The notes under the pieces were generated by a model that worked only from the letters and a program-made list of their open reading frames with translations, was not told where the DNA came from and did not search any database. This document shows positions 51,353 to 60,929 of a stretch of DNA of 64,000 nucleotides, piece after piece. The stretch is from NCBI GenBank assembly GCA_965250025.1, contig OZ252283.1, positions 992,001-1,056,000 of the forward strand, given 5' to 3'. Position 1 is the first letter of the stretch; each line of letters opens with the position of its first letter. Source of the DNA: CBDDLD01 sp965250025 (GTDB lineage: Bacteria > Bacteroidota > Bacteroidia > Flavobacteriales > Flavobacteriaceae). A program made the position numbers and the translations under genes.

Positions 51353-52813
51353 TTAAGCGTGATATTTTTTAATTAATTCAGCAACAAGTTTCCCCGAAAT
51401 CAATGATGGAGGTACACCGGGACCGGGTACGGTCAATTGTCCTGTAAAGTAGAGTCCATCTACTTTTTTACTCTTTAACTTTGGCCTTAGAAAAGCGGTT
51501 TGCGATAACGTATTAGCCATTCCGTAGGCATTGCCTTTAAACGAGTTGTATTGCTCAATAAAGTCATTAACGCAAAAGGACTCTTTAAAGATAATACTAT
51601 TTCGGACACTCTGTAACGTTTTATCTTGAAAGCGTTCAATAATAATATCAAAGTATTGCGCTCTTAATTCGTCAGTATCTTCTAAACCAGGCGCTATAGG
51701 TATTAAGAAAAAACCGGTTTCACAACCTTCAGGAGCCATACTACGATCGGTGACAGATGGGAAATTAGCATAGAATAAAGGGCGTTCTGGCCACTTTGGA
51801 TGATCATAAATGTCTTTAGCATGCTGTTCAAAATCAGTATCAAAGAATAAGTTATGATGCTCTATGTTTTTTAGCTTTTTATCAAAACCGATATAGAATA
51901 ATAACGATGAAGGCGCAAATGTTTTTTTGTTCCAATATGCTGTTGAATATTGGCGGTAAATATTATCAACTAGAGATTCAGTGTGGTTATAATCAGCGCC
52001 ACTCAATACGATATCAGAGTCAATAACATCTCCATTAACAATTATACTATTAGCCCTACCATTTTTAACATTGATCTTTTCAACAACAGCATTGGTATGT
52101 ATACTGACACCCAGGCTTTTTGCTAAACTTCCCATAGCCTTTATAACCTCGTACATACCGCCTTTAGGATGCCAAGTACCCAGACCAAAATCGGCAAAGT
52201 TCATAAAACTATAAAATGAAGGCGTATTGCTTGGTTTTGCTCCTAAGAACAATACCGGAAATTCTAAAGTGGAAATAAGCTTCGGGTTTTTAAAATGTTT
52301 TCTCACTTCAGAACTGATGGTCTTAAAAAACTGATCCACACGAGTCACAGTATCTTTAGTGACAAGCTCAAAAGGAGAAACCCCTGGTTTAAGAACAATT
52401 TTATTAATGGCTATGTTATAGTTATCCTGAGCTTTATTAATAAACTTTCTAAGCGGTTTTGAACTACCGGATTCAATGCGCTCAAACTCTTCACAAATCT
52501 GATCCATGTGATTTCCTATCGTGATAACATCATCAGAAAAAAAGATTTTATAAGCAGGACTTAGTTTATCGAGTTGGTAATAATCAGTAGTAGATTTCCC
52601 AAAATCATTGAAAAATTTCTCAAAGATATCGGGCATCCAATACCAACTTGGACCAATATCAAAAGTAAACCCTTCTTTTTTGAGTTGTCGCGCTCTGCCC
52701 CCTACAGTAGCATTTTTTTCATATATGGTTACATCGTAACCATTTTGGGCCAGATAGCATGAAGCAGATAGCGATGAAAACCCCGAACCTATTATGACTA
52801 TTTTTTTTGACAT
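51353..52813 (-). CDS. crtI: Phytoene desaturase
   Basis: 486 residues with the FAD-binding motif KIVIIGSGFSSLSASCYLAQ, then YEKNATVGGRARQLKKEGFT and DIGPSWYWMPDIFEKFF. The C-terminal signature GLYFTGQLTVPGPGVPPSLI, then SGKLVAELI, is the bacterial-type CrtI end. It desaturates phytoene to lycopene in up to four steps at the membrane surface. It follows the MerR-like regulator by 13 bases and precedes crtB; the run regulator-crtI-crtB-crtZ is a probable operon. Confidence 0.94.
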   Translation of the reverse strand: MSKKIVIIGSGFSSLSASCYLAQNGYDVTIYEKNATVGGRARQLKKEGFTFDIGPSWYWMPDIFEKFFNDFGKSTTDYYQLDKLSPAYKIFFSDDVITIGNHMDQICEEFERIESGSSKPLRKFINKAQDNYNIAINKIVLKPGVSPFELVTKDTVTRVDQFFKTISSEVRKHFKNPKLISTLEFPVLFLGAKPSNTPSFYSFMNFADFGLGTWHPKGGMYEVIKAMGSLAKSLGVSIHTNAVVEKINVKNGRANSIIVNGDVIDSDIVLSGADYNHTESLVDNIYRQYSTAYWNKKTFAPSSLLFYIGFDKKLKNIEHHNLFFDTDFEQHAKDIYDHPKWPERPLFYANFPSVTDRSMAPEGCETGFFLIPIAPGLEDTDELRAQYFDIIIERFQDKTLQSVRNSIIFKESFCVNDFIEQYNSFKGNAYGMANTLSQTAFLRPKLKSKKVDGLYFTGQLTVPGPGVPPSLISGKLVAELIKKYHA

Positions 52814-52826
52814 CTTAACTAACCAA

Positions 52827-53726
52827 TTACAATTCCTGAACTAATGACTCAATAGATTTGAATGCTTTGACACGTCTAGGAAGTTGATCCAAATCCAGAA
52901 CATTAAGCATTTTTCCTAAAACCCATAACTCAGCGTTAGAGGCGTTGAGTATGGTTTTTTCAAATTCATCGATATAATCTTTAATCTCTTCTTTCATCGG
53001 TTTGATTGTGAAATAAGACAGGAAAACAATATCGTCGTAATAGTGTAGTAAATCGGTAAGACTACTTAGGGGTACACTTTGTCCAAGAAAGATACAATGA
53101 TAACCCTTGGAAATGATCTCATAATTTAGAAACATTAATCCAAGTTCATGGATTTCATTGTCGGGAAGGTAGAGCACAAAAGTTTTACCGGATTTATTGA
53201 TTTTTTTGGCTTGAATATTCTCGGTGTTGACTAAAATTTTCTGACGAATGAATGTTGTCAGGAAATGTTCGTGAGCAGGAGTTATGGTATCGGTCTGCCA
53301 TAGCAAACCAATTTCAGTAAGCAAAGGAATAAAAATATCGTAAAAAATAGATTTGAACGAGCGCTCTTTCAATAAGGATTCATAGGTGTTGTAGAACAAA
53401 ACCTGATCGAAATTAAGCATGGCCAGCTTAAATGAGTTAATAGCATGGCTCTCAACATTATTTTGAGACGCAATTTCCCGAACCAAAATGGGAATTTTAT
53501 GATCGTCTAGTGTGGCTATTTTCGAAATCTTATAACCGTTGTTATTGAGATAGCTGACATTCAAAAGTTTTTGAAAGCTGGCTAAGTCATAATATCTGAT
53601 ATTAGTATCCGTACGTTTTGGAGATAATAAGTTGTATCGTTTTTCCCATATTCTTATGGTATGTGCCTTTATACCCGTAAGGTTTTCAAGATCTTTGATA
53701 CTAAACTTATTTTTTAGATTGTTCAT
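52827..53726 (-). CDS. CarH/LitR-like MerR regulator with a cobalamin-binding domain
   Basis: 299 residues. The MerR winged helix is at about 8-75 (FSIKDLENLTGIKAHTIRIW, EKRYNLLSP). The rest is a methionine-synthase-type helical cap and a B12-binding Rossmann domain. In Thermus CarH, W131, E141/H142 and H177 (in ExHxxG) hold light-sensitive adenosylcobalamin. Here the counterparts are W143, E153, H154 and E191-I-H193-E-L-G196, with the same spacing for W and EH. It is therefore likely a light-responsive repressor of the carotenoid genes directly downstream; cobalamin binding is inferred. Three 11-bp-spaced repeats lie upstream of its promoter. Confidence 0.88.
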   Translation of the reverse strand: MNNLKNKFSIKDLENLTGIKAHTIRIWEKRYNLLSPKRTDTNIRYYDLASFQKLLNVSYLNNNGYKISKIATLDDHKIPILVREIASQNNVESHAINSFKLAMLNFDQVLFYNTYESLLKERSFKSIFYDIFIPLLTEIGLLWQTDTITPAHEHFLTTFIRQKILVNTENIQAKKINKSGKTFVLYLPDNEIHELGLMFLNYEIISKGYHCIFLGQSVPLSSLTDLLHYYDDIVFLSYFTIKPMKEEIKDYIDEFEKTILNASNAELWVLGKMLNVLDLDQLPRRVKAFKSIESLVQEL

Positions 53727-53747
53727 TGTTTTTTATGAATGATTAAA

Positions 53748-53755
53748 CAAAAATA
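53748..53755 (-). promoter_or_regulatory. Promoter -7 element of the carotenoid regulator operon
   Basis: The minus strand reads TATTTTTG, 21 bases before the start codon at 53726. The -33 region is weak, which fits a promoter that depends on or is modulated by another factor. Confidence 0.6.
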
Positions 53756-53787
53756 AGATTTTAAGACATATCTCCCATTTAAATTAA

Positions 53788-53820
53788 CAAAATTTAAGCA
53801 AAATCAAGACAAATTCAATG
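53788..53820 (-). repeat. Three tandem 11-bp direct repeats, possible CarH-type operator
   Basis: Three contiguous 11-base units start at 53788, 53799 and 53810 on the plus strand: CAAAATTTAAG, CAAAATCAAGA, CAAATTCAATG. They lie about 45-80 bases upstream of the predicted transcription start. Known CarH operators are 11-bp direct repeats bound by a tetramer. Phased A tracts in AT-rich DNA could also give this by chance. Confidence 0.45.
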
Positions 53821-54115
53821 GATAGTGTTGATAATTAGAGGTATAACCGTATTTAATGAATAAAAAGGAAAAGCACCTCTAGCGTGCATTTAGTTTTACG
53901 ACAATAATAGTTTTAATTGTAAAGATTTTATAATTTAATTTTTTATATTTCATTTGCGATTTAAAGCTAACTGCTAATAAAGATACAGCTGAGATGTTAT
54001 ATGATTTGTGTTATAGTCCTAAAACACATGTTTAATAAGAATTTGATACTGTTAACTATTTTCGCCATCAATTTCATCCACCCATCACTATCAATAGGAT
54101 ACTAAGATACCAGAA
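53821..54115. other. Gene-free region between the carotenoid regulator and the polyamine operon
   Basis: These 295 bases are very AT-rich and have no convincing ORF, RNA gene or terminator. They must hold the promoter of the arginine decarboxylase gene, but I find no exact TAnnTTTG element at a suitable place; ATTTGATA at 54040-54047 is the nearest candidate and is weak. Confidence 0.5.
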
Positions 54116-55582
54116 ATGAGCACTAAATATTTTGATCTAATCAATCAGACCTTTGATTTTCCTCAGTCTGAATTTACTTTAAAAGAAGAACAACTGTTTT
54201 TTCATGACATCGACTTAAATAAATTGGTTGAAGTATATGGAACGCCTTTGAAGTTTACCTATTTGCCACAAATTTCAAATAATATTAACAGAGCAAAAGA
54301 CTGGTTTAATAATGCCCTAATAAAACATCAATACAAAGGAAGTTATAAATACTGTTATTGTACCAAGAGTTCTCATTTTAAGCATGTGTTGGATGAAGCG
54401 TTAAAGAATGATATTCATATTGAAACATCATCTGCTTTTGATATTGATATTATTGAAAGTCTTAAAGCTGAAGGTAAAATAGATAATAATACTTATGTCA
54501 TTTGTAATGGTTTTAAGAGGGAACAATACATAGCAAATATAGCCAGCCTTATTAATAGGGGACACCAAAATTGTATCCCCATAATAGATAATTATGAGGA
54601 GATCGATTTACTGTCTAATGAAATAAAGGAAGGCTTTGATATTGGTATCCGAATAGCCTCGGAAGAAGAACCCAAGTTTGAGTTTTATACGTCGCGGTTA
54701 GGGATTGGCTACAAAAATATTGTGCCTTTTTATAACAAGCAGATAAAAGAGAATCCTAAAGTAAAACTTAAGATGCTCCATTTCTTTATTAACACTGGCA
54801 TAAAAGATAATGCCTACTATTGGAATGAACTTCTGAAATGCTTAAAGGTGTATACCCGTTTAAAGAAAATATGCCCTTCACTAGACAGTTTAAATATTGG
54901 TGGCGGTTTTCCGGTGAAGAATTCCTTAGCTTTTGATTTTGATTATCAATATATGGTGGACGAAATTGTAAATCAGATCAAAACAGCTTGTGAAGAAGCA
55001 GAGGTAGAAGTCCCCAATATATTTACAGAATTTGGAAGTTTTACTGTAGGCGAAAGTGGAGGGGCAATATACGAGGTCTTATATCAAAAACAACAGAATG
55101 ATAGAGAGAAGTGGAACATGATAAACTCATCGTTTATTACCACATTGCCCGACACCTGGGCCATAAATAAACGTTTTATAATGTTACCTGTTAATAAATG
55201 GCACAGTGCTTATGAGCGGGTGCTATTAGGAGGCTTAACTTGCGATAGCGATGACTATTACAATAGCGAACAGCACATCAACGCCATTTATTTACCAAAG
55301 TACGATAAGAACAAGCCCTTATATGTAGGTTTTTTTAATACCGGAGCCTATCAGGAAACTATTGGTGGCTATGGCGGGTTACAACATTGTTTGATTCCTG
55401 CACCAAAACACATACTAATAGATAAAGATGATAATGGTAACATCATTACTCAACTGTTTAGAGGGCAACAAAAGAGTGAAGATTTACTTAAAATACTAGG
55501 CTATAAACAGGGCGATACACGCCATGAAAATGTTCAAAATGCAGAACCAAAAAACAATTTGCAATTAGAGGCAAATGAATAA
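54116..55582 (+). CDS. speA: Arginine decarboxylase, PLP-dependent
   Basis: 488 residues of the fold III (alanine-racemase-like) decarboxylases, of the shorter type found in Bacteroidota. The PLP lysine is K84 in YCTKSSHFKH, the phosphate-binding glycine motif is LDSLNIGGGFP, and the active-site cysteine is C376 in GGLTCDSDDYY; IFTEFGSFTVGESGG lies between. It converts arginine to agmatine. The agmatinase gene overlaps its end by 8 bases, which supports the substrate assignment. Cytoplasmic. Confidence 0.92.
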   Translation: MSTKYFDLINQTFDFPQSEFTLKEEQLFFHDIDLNKLVEVYGTPLKFTYLPQISNNINRAKDWFNNALIKHQYKGSYKYCYCTKSSHFKHVLDEALKNDIHIETSSAFDIDIIESLKAEGKIDNNTYVICNGFKREQYIANIASLINRGHQNCIPIIDNYEEIDLLSNEIKEGFDIGIRIASEEEPKFEFYTSRLGIGYKNIVPFYNKQIKENPKVKLKMLHFFINTGIKDNAYYWNELLKCLKVYTRLKKICPSLDSLNIGGGFPVKNSLAFDFDYQYMVDEIVNQIKTACEEAEVEVPNIFTEFGSFTVGESGGAIYEVLYQKQQNDREKWNMINSSFITTLPDTWAINKRFIMLPVNKWHSAYERVLLGGLTCDSDDYYNSEQHINAIYLPKYDKNKPLYVGFFNTGAYQETIGGYGGLQHCLIPAPKHILIDKDDNGNIITQLFRGQQKSEDLLKILGYKQGDTRHENVQNAEPKNNLQLEANE

Positions 55583-56525
55583 GACAATGAAAACTAAAAC
55601 TTACGCAGGCATACCGGAAGAATATGGAAAGCTAGAGCAGTCTAAGATTGTTTTAATTCCTGTTCCTTATGACGGCACTAGCACATGGCAAAAAGGCGCT
55701 GACAAAGGTCCGGAAGCTTTTTTGGAAGCTTCTGAGAATATGGAGCTTTATGATATAGAAACAGATTCAGAAGTCTATAAAAAAGGCATTTATTTGGCTG
55801 AAGCCATCACAGAAAATGCATCTCCAGAAAAGATGGTAGAAGCGGTACACGAGATGACCAAAAGCTATATCAAAACAAATAAGTTTGTGACTGTTTTTGG
55901 TGGCGAACATTCTATCTCTATAGGAACTATTAGAGCTTTTAATGACGTATTTCAAGATCTAACCGTATTGCATATTGATGCACATGCCGATTTGCGGCAA
56001 TCGTATGAGGGAAGTACTTGTAATCATGCTTGCGCTGTATATGAAGCCAGTCAAAATACAAATCTTATTCAGGTTGGTATTCGCTCTATGGATATTCAGG
56101 AAACCTCGGTGATGGATTATGATAAAACCTATTTTGCTCATCAAATGACTTTGGATGATTCGTGGGTAGACTCAGCAATAGAGCAGATGACAGACCATGT
56201 GTTTATTACGTTTGATCTAGACGCTTTTGATCCTTCTATCCTACCAAGCACAGGGACACCAGAACCCGGAGGTTTACTTTGGTATGAAACACTACATTTT
56301 TTAAAGCAGGTATTTAAAGAAAAAAATGTGGTTGGTTTTGACATCGTGGAATTATGCCCTAATGCGAATGAAAAATCTTCAGATTTTCTTGCAGCCAAGT
56401 TATATTATAAAATGTTGAGCTATAAGTTTCATGAAGAAGAGCCAGAAGAACATCATGAAGATACTTACGAAGATTCCGCTAGCATAAATAACCGTATAAA
56501 ATTTAAAGAAGACCATGACTACTAA
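55575..56525 (+). CDS. speB: Agmatinase
   Basis: 316 residues (or 312 from the second Met at 55587). It belongs to the ureohydrolase family with a two-Mn site: H112 (GGEHSIS), D135, H137, D139 (HIDAHADLR), D214 and D216 (FDLDAFDPS). It hydrolyses agmatine to putrescine and urea. The arginine decarboxylase gene upstream overlaps by 8 bases and the DHS-like gene downstream by 11 bases, so all three are coupled. The acidic, His-rich tail (EEPEEHHEDTYEDSA) is not part of the catalytic domain. Confidence 0.95.
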   Translation: MNKTMKTKTYAGIPEEYGKLEQSKIVLIPVPYDGTSTWQKGADKGPEAFLEASENMELYDIETDSEVYKKGIYLAEAITENASPEKMVEAVHEMTKSYIKTNKFVTVFGGEHSISIGTIRAFNDVFQDLTVLHIDAHADLRQSYEGSTCNHACAVYEASQNTNLIQVGIRSMDIQETSVMDYDKTYFAHQMTLDDSWVDSAIEQMTDHVFITFDLDAFDPSILPSTGTPEPGGLLWYETLHFLKQVFKEKNVVGFDIVELCPNANEKSSDFLAAKLYYKMLSYKFHEEEPEEHHEDTYEDSASINNRIKFKEDHDY

Positions 56526-57489
56526 AGGCGCAATTTCGAATTTTATAGAAACATATTATTTACATTTCAATGCCGCGACGGTAGTAGATGCAGCAAAAGC
56601 CTATGAAGCACAACTGGCCAATGATGCAAAAATGTTAGTGTCTTTAGCAGGCGCCATGAGTACTGCCGAATTGGGAAAGATTTTTGCAGAAATGATACGT
56701 CAAGATAAAGTACATATCATTTCCTGTACAGGCGCAAATCTTGAAGAGGATATTATGAATTTAGTAGCGCATTCACATTATAAGCGCGTGCCCAATTATA
56801 GGGATTTAACACCACAACAAGAATGGGATTTATTAGAACAGGGATTAAACAGAGTAACCGATACTTGCATTCCCGAAGAAGAAGCTTTTAGGCGGTTGCA
56901 AACCCATATCCATGCCATTTGGAAAGCAGCTGATGATAAAGGGGAAAGGTACTTGCCACATGAATATATGTACAAATTGCTATTGTCGGGAGTTTTGGAA
57001 GAATATTATGAGATCGATTTAAAAGACTCCTGGATGTATGCTGCTGCCGAAAAAAACTTACCGATAGTATGTCCGGGATGGGAGGACAGTACGATGGGAA
57101 ATATTTTTGCCAGTTATGTGCTTAAAGGCGACTTAAAAGCGAGTACTGTGAAATCGGGAATAGAATACATGACTTACTTAGCCGATTGGTATACCGAAAA
57201 CTCATCAAAAGGCATCGGTTTTTTTCAAATAGGAGGCGGTATTGCGGGAGATTTTCCAATATGTGTTGTTCCGATGTTATATCAGGACATGGCGCGTACA
57301 GATACCCCTTTTTGGAGCTACTTCTGTCAAATAAGTGATTCCACAACAAGCTATGGGTCGTATTCGGGTGCTGTGCCCAACGAAAAAATTACCTGGGGAA
57401 AATTAGATATTGATACCCCTAAGTTTATCATTGAAAGTGATGCTACTATCGTAGCGCCTTTGATTTTTGCTTATCTATTGGGGATGTAG
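56515..57489 (+). CDS. Deoxyhypusine-synthase-like protein, probable homospermidine synthase
   Basis: 324 residues of the DHS family. The catalytic Lys is K296 in NEKITWGKLDIDTPKF, equal to K329 in human DHS. The segment that holds the paired histidines in eukaryotic enzymes (GGGxxKHHI) is GGGIAGDFPICVVPML here, so the His residues are absent. Bacteria lack eIF5A, the hypusine substrate; related bacterial proteins make homospermidine from putrescine or spermidine. Its place after arginine decarboxylase and agmatinase (11-base overlap) supports a polyamine product. The exact product is inference. Confidence 0.85.
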   Translation: MTTKGAISNFIETYYLHFNAATVVDAAKAYEAQLANDAKMLVSLAGAMSTAELGKIFAEMIRQDKVHIISCTGANLEEDIMNLVAHSHYKRVPNYRDLTPQQEWDLLEQGLNRVTDTCIPEEEAFRRLQTHIHAIWKAADDKGERYLPHEYMYKLLLSGVLEEYYEIDLKDSWMYAAAEKNLPIVCPGWEDSTMGNIFASYVLKGDLKASTVKSGIEYMTYLADWYTENSSKGIGFFQIGGGIAGDFPICVVPMLYQDMARTDTPFWSYFCQISDSTTSYGSYSGAVPNEKITWGKLDIDTPKFIIESDATIVAPLIFAYLLGM

Positions 57490-57560
57490 TAATGATATTG
57501 TGATTAGTTAAGTTTCTACATTAGATTCTTAAACGCAATTATAAAAACATTTAAGAACTA

Positions 57561-57594
57561 AAAAATGCGGCTAATTTAATAAGCCGCCTTTTTT
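57561..57594 (+). terminator. Terminator of the polyamine operon
   Basis: GCGGCT (57567-57572) pairs with AGCCGC (57582-57587) around a 9-base loop, flanked by an A run before and CTTTTTT after. It lies just before the island's left repeat. Confidence 0.82.
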
Positions 57595-57601
57595 AGTTGG
57601 T

Positions 57602-57614
57602 GTGCGCACGAGAA
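57602..57614. repeat. Left attachment repeat of the tRNA-Leu island
   Basis: GTGCGCACGAGAA, identical over 13 bases to the 3' end of the tRNA-Leu gene at 62540-62552 and in the same orientation. No tRNA surrounds this copy. It marks the far end of DNA inserted at the tRNA 3' end. Confidence 0.75.
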
Positions 57615-57665
57615 AACCTTCAACCTTGTTTACAAAGTCATACGCCCTAATGTTTATTTGTTTTT

Positions 57666-60600
57666 CTAACAAGCTATTTTAGTTTTATATATTTTCAGTA
57701 TTGATTGAGAGTGTTTTTTAATAGCTCCGTCATAGAGTGATGGCTGATAATTTTCTTCAAGAACTATTAAAAAGTCAATGTTGGTAGTTAAAAATTCTTC
57801 GTTTTGAGGACTTATTTTACTTTCATTTTCTAAATTATATAATAAAATAAGAATTAAAAGTGACCTAACAATTAGAATACCTTCAAACGATTCCATCCAT
57901 AGAATTGTTACATGTTTAAAAGGTTTTTGAATTTCATTTTTATAAGCTTTGATGTTCTTTTCAATTTTATTTAAAAAGGTTTTTTGGGAACTTATATCTG
58001 AAATACAAAATGCCCATCCAGTTATGTCTGTAAGACCTGAATAGTCTCTATGAGATTTAATTGACTTTAAACTTTTAAAAAATTCATTAGTCCACAAATT
58101 CATAACCTGATTAACATCTATTTTTTTTCTTTCAACAAGGTTGATTAATACATTTTCTGTAAACTTTTTTTCTATTGATGGATGGTATGTATTTAAAAAA
58201 CTTAAAAAAATGTAGTCTAAGTCTTTTTTATTAAAGTTTTCGGATAGTGTTTCAACTACATGGCTGAAGATTTTTTTTTCATAAAACTCTAATTCACTTT
58301 TCCTTCTTATCCTAACGTAAGAAAGAAATTTAGATAGAACGTGTAGTACTTCTTTTTTACTGCAATAATCGTTTACTAGCGTTTTAAATTCTTCATACTT
58401 TATTGATTTTTTTTCTGAAATCATTAAAGACATAAGTGCTGCAATATTGAGTGGTTTAATATAGTTTAAATTGTTTTTAAGAGAGGTTTTTATAAGTTCA
58501 ATACCATTATACCAAAATAGCTCTTTTGTAAATGAATTAAAGGTTATTGATGATAATTTCATTAATGGGGTATGAGAGTAATTTTGATTTGGTTTTCTCT
58601 GATTATATTTTTTTTCTATAAACTCTAAAAGTTTAATGAATTGGCGAAAACCGCTCTTAATTAAAATTTTGCAACCATAATGAACACCCCAGTTTTTGAA
58701 ACAAAATGTTTCTCGGAAATTATCTCCTATTTGAATACAGTCATCCAAAGAGTCTTTGAAATCTTGATGGAACAGAAATTGAAAGCTATTTATCCTGAAA
58801 TCTTTATAATCTGAAAACCCAATCGGATAATCTTCCTTAATTGAAGCCTCAAGATACTCTCTTAGACCTCTTAGGGCATCATCATTTAAATTGTTCTCGA
58901 ATGACTGTAATATATCGTAGCAATGATTCGTTCTAGCCAAAAAATACCCAAAAGTTGACCAAAATCTTGAAACTCTGTTTTTGCCATTAGAATTCTCAAT
59001 TAATAGCTTTTCGAATGTTTCTTTTTTTAAAGGGTTTTCAGTTTTATTTAAGCTTTCCAGTTTATTAAATAGCAGTTGATTAGCAACAATTTCAGGCTTT
59101 TCATTTTTTAATTTGGCATCTGTTGAATCGAACAAATGAATTAATTCAACATCTACATTGCTATCTGCATTGTTGATTGTTTTGTTCAAATAAGAATTAA
59201 CTGGTATTAATACATCATAGGGAATTGACGTTACAAGTAGTGGGTGGTTTTTTGTTGCTCCTTGAATTGAATTAGACAAATTAAACCCCTTACTTAACTC
59301 GTCTTTTTCAAACATTAGAATATATCTATCATGTAGGATGTTTCTATCTCCCCCTCCTGTACTTCTTAAGTCAATAACTTTTAAATTGAGAGTATTAAAC
59401 AGAGAGGGGTAGTTTTCAATAAAACTCTTTATTCTTTTAGCTCTATTAGGTTCAGAAATATCGGTGTCAATATCATTCTCATCATCAAGAGACATTACTT
59501 GGGTACATGTTAGAACTGTGAATTTTGTTGCGGAATTTGTAGTTCTTGATAAAAACTCTAAACCAAGAGTATCGAAAAAAGGGTCTTGTATTACTACATG
59601 CTGAGCCTTATCAGAAACATTTTTGAACCATTTTAAAAATGAAATAGCGCCATGTGTTTTGTCTTCTTCATCCCATCCTTTTGGAAAGAAGCAAGAATCG
59701 GATTTTTTTGGATTTAATTTTTCAATAAGAGTATAAAAATTTCTGTCTGATTCAACCCAAGGGTCTAAACCAGTATTGCCTACTAACATTTCACTATATG
59801 AGGATTTTGAAACATCTTCAACTTTCCGAATTTCATTAGCAATCTTTCTGTTGCTCTTTTCTATTTTATCTAACCATTCTGATTTTACCTTACCAGAGGC
59901 TCCAACCACTCCCATAGAAGTTGAAATATATCTTAATAAGGTGCTAGAATGCTTATACCAAATCTCAAACTGGTCATTCTCTTGTTTCCAAATACTTATT
60001 GAAATTTGTCCTATTTGCTCATTTGATGAAAAAACAGTTTTCAACTGAGAATTTTCTTCATGAATTATTTCTCTACATTCATCTAAAATTACTTGACCAC
60101 CATTAGTTAAGAAGCAATTGATTATTAATTTCTTGTTTTTAGTGAAATTATTTGGCTTTATAATTACTTTAACTTCATGCGATGAAGTAATTTTTCTATT
60201 GTTTATTTCAACTTGTTTCTTTATGTTATCAAATGATACAGAATTAATGTAATAAGGATTTGAGCATTGCGTATTTATAAACTCTATATTTCCAAATCTT
60301 ATGCATCCAGATTTTGAAAAAGGCAAAGTCGTTTCATCTTCCAAATGTTTTAATATCAGAATTAACGCATTATTCCAGTTCTCGAAATAGATATTATTAT
60401 CTTGTAATAATGAGTTCTTATCCAAATTATTAATGACCAAAGAGAATGATGGAACATTTTGATAAGGACTATTTAAAGAAGCTTTCTCATAAAAATTTCT
60501 ACTGATTAATGAATTTGTCTCATTGAATATTATTGGTCTTACTTTATAATCCGACTGATTTAGATTAACATCAAATTTAATTTTTGAGCTATGGATTTTA

Positions 60601-60929
60601 TTTAGGTTTAAAGAATAGCATATAGAATTTCCTTTAAATAAACCATTAATGACTTTTACTATTGTTTCAGCGTTATTGTAAACACTTAATTTGGCGATTG
60701 AATATGTAGTATCATTCTTTTTGTTTACCTTTTTAAAATCACTTAAAAAGACTTCATCTGAAATTTCTTTTCTGCTACTTATTATTACCCATGAATAAAT
60801 AATTCGATAAAACTTTTTCGATTTCTTTTTGTCATCAATTAGTAGTATAAAAACTTGCCATGCTATTATTGAGCCTTTATCAAATAGTGGTTTTAGTCTT
60901 TCGTCTTTTATTAGTTTAGAATCAATCAC
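57666..60929 (-). CDS. Large island protein with a phospholipase-D-like segment (VPA1262-like, possible defence protein)
   Basis: 1087 residues, no signal peptide or membrane helix, rich in Lys, Asn, Ser and Ile. The N-terminal 380 residues (YRIIYSWVIISSRKEISDEV; GWVF-like strand patterns) are unfamiliar. A PLD-like segment spans about 445-600: HVVIQDPFFDTLGLEFLS, VLTCTQVMS, then ILHDRYILMFEKDELSKGFN with the HDR at 533-535 and LSNSIQGATKNHPLLVTSIP. The C-terminal 450 residues are helical. From memory this layout resembles VPA1262-family proteins, which occur in mobile and defence islands, but I could not verify that. Only one HKD-like half motif is seen. A role in phage defence is inference. 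Confidence 0.7.
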   Translation of the reverse strand: MIDSKLIKDERLKPLFDKGSIIAWQVFILLIDDKKKSKKFYRIIYSWVIISSRKEISDEVFLSDFKKVNKKNDTTYSIAKLSVYNNAETIVKVINGLFKGNSICYSLNLNKIHSSKIKFDVNLNQSDYKVRPIIFNETNSLISRNFYEKASLNSPYQNVPSFSLVINNLDKNSLLQDNNIYFENWNNALILILKHLEDETTLPFSKSGCIRFGNIEFINTQCSNPYYINSVSFDNIKKQVEINNRKITSSHEVKVIIKPNNFTKNKKLIINCFLTNGGQVILDECREIIHEENSQLKTVFSSNEQIGQISISIWKQENDQFEIWYKHSSTLLRYISTSMGVVGASGKVKSEWLDKIEKSNRKIANEIRKVEDVSKSSYSEMLVGNTGLDPWVESDRNFYTLIEKLNPKKSDSCFFPKGWDEEDKTHGAISFLKWFKNVSDKAQHVVIQDPFFDTLGLEFLSRTTNSATKFTVLTCTQVMSLDDENDIDTDISEPNRAKRIKSFIENYPSLFNTLNLKVIDLRSTGGGDRNILHDRYILMFEKDELSKGFNLSNSIQGATKNHPLLVTSIPYDVLIPVNSYLNKTINNADSNVDVELIHLFDSTDAKLKNEKPEIVANQLLFNKLESLNKTENPLKKETFEKLLIENSNGKNRVSRFWSTFGYFLARTNHCYDILQSFENNLNDDALRGLREYLEASIKEDYPIGFSDYKDFRINSFQFLFHQDFKDSLDDCIQIGDNFRETFCFKNWGVHYGCKILIKSGFRQFIKLLEFIEKKYNQRKPNQNYSHTPLMKLSSITFNSFTKELFWYNGIELIKTSLKNNLNYIKPLNIAALMSLMISEKKSIKYEEFKTLVNDYCSKKEVLHVLSKFLSYVRIRRKSELEFYEKKIFSHVVETLSENFNKKDLDYIFLSFLNTYHPSIEKKFTENVLINLVERKKIDVNQVMNLWTNEFFKSLKSIKSHRDYSGLTDITGWAFCISDISSQKTFLNKIEKNIKAYKNEIQKPFKHVTILWMESFEGILIVRSLLILILLYNLENESKISPQNEEFLTTNIDFLIVLEENYQPSLYDGAIKKHSQSILKIYKTKIAC

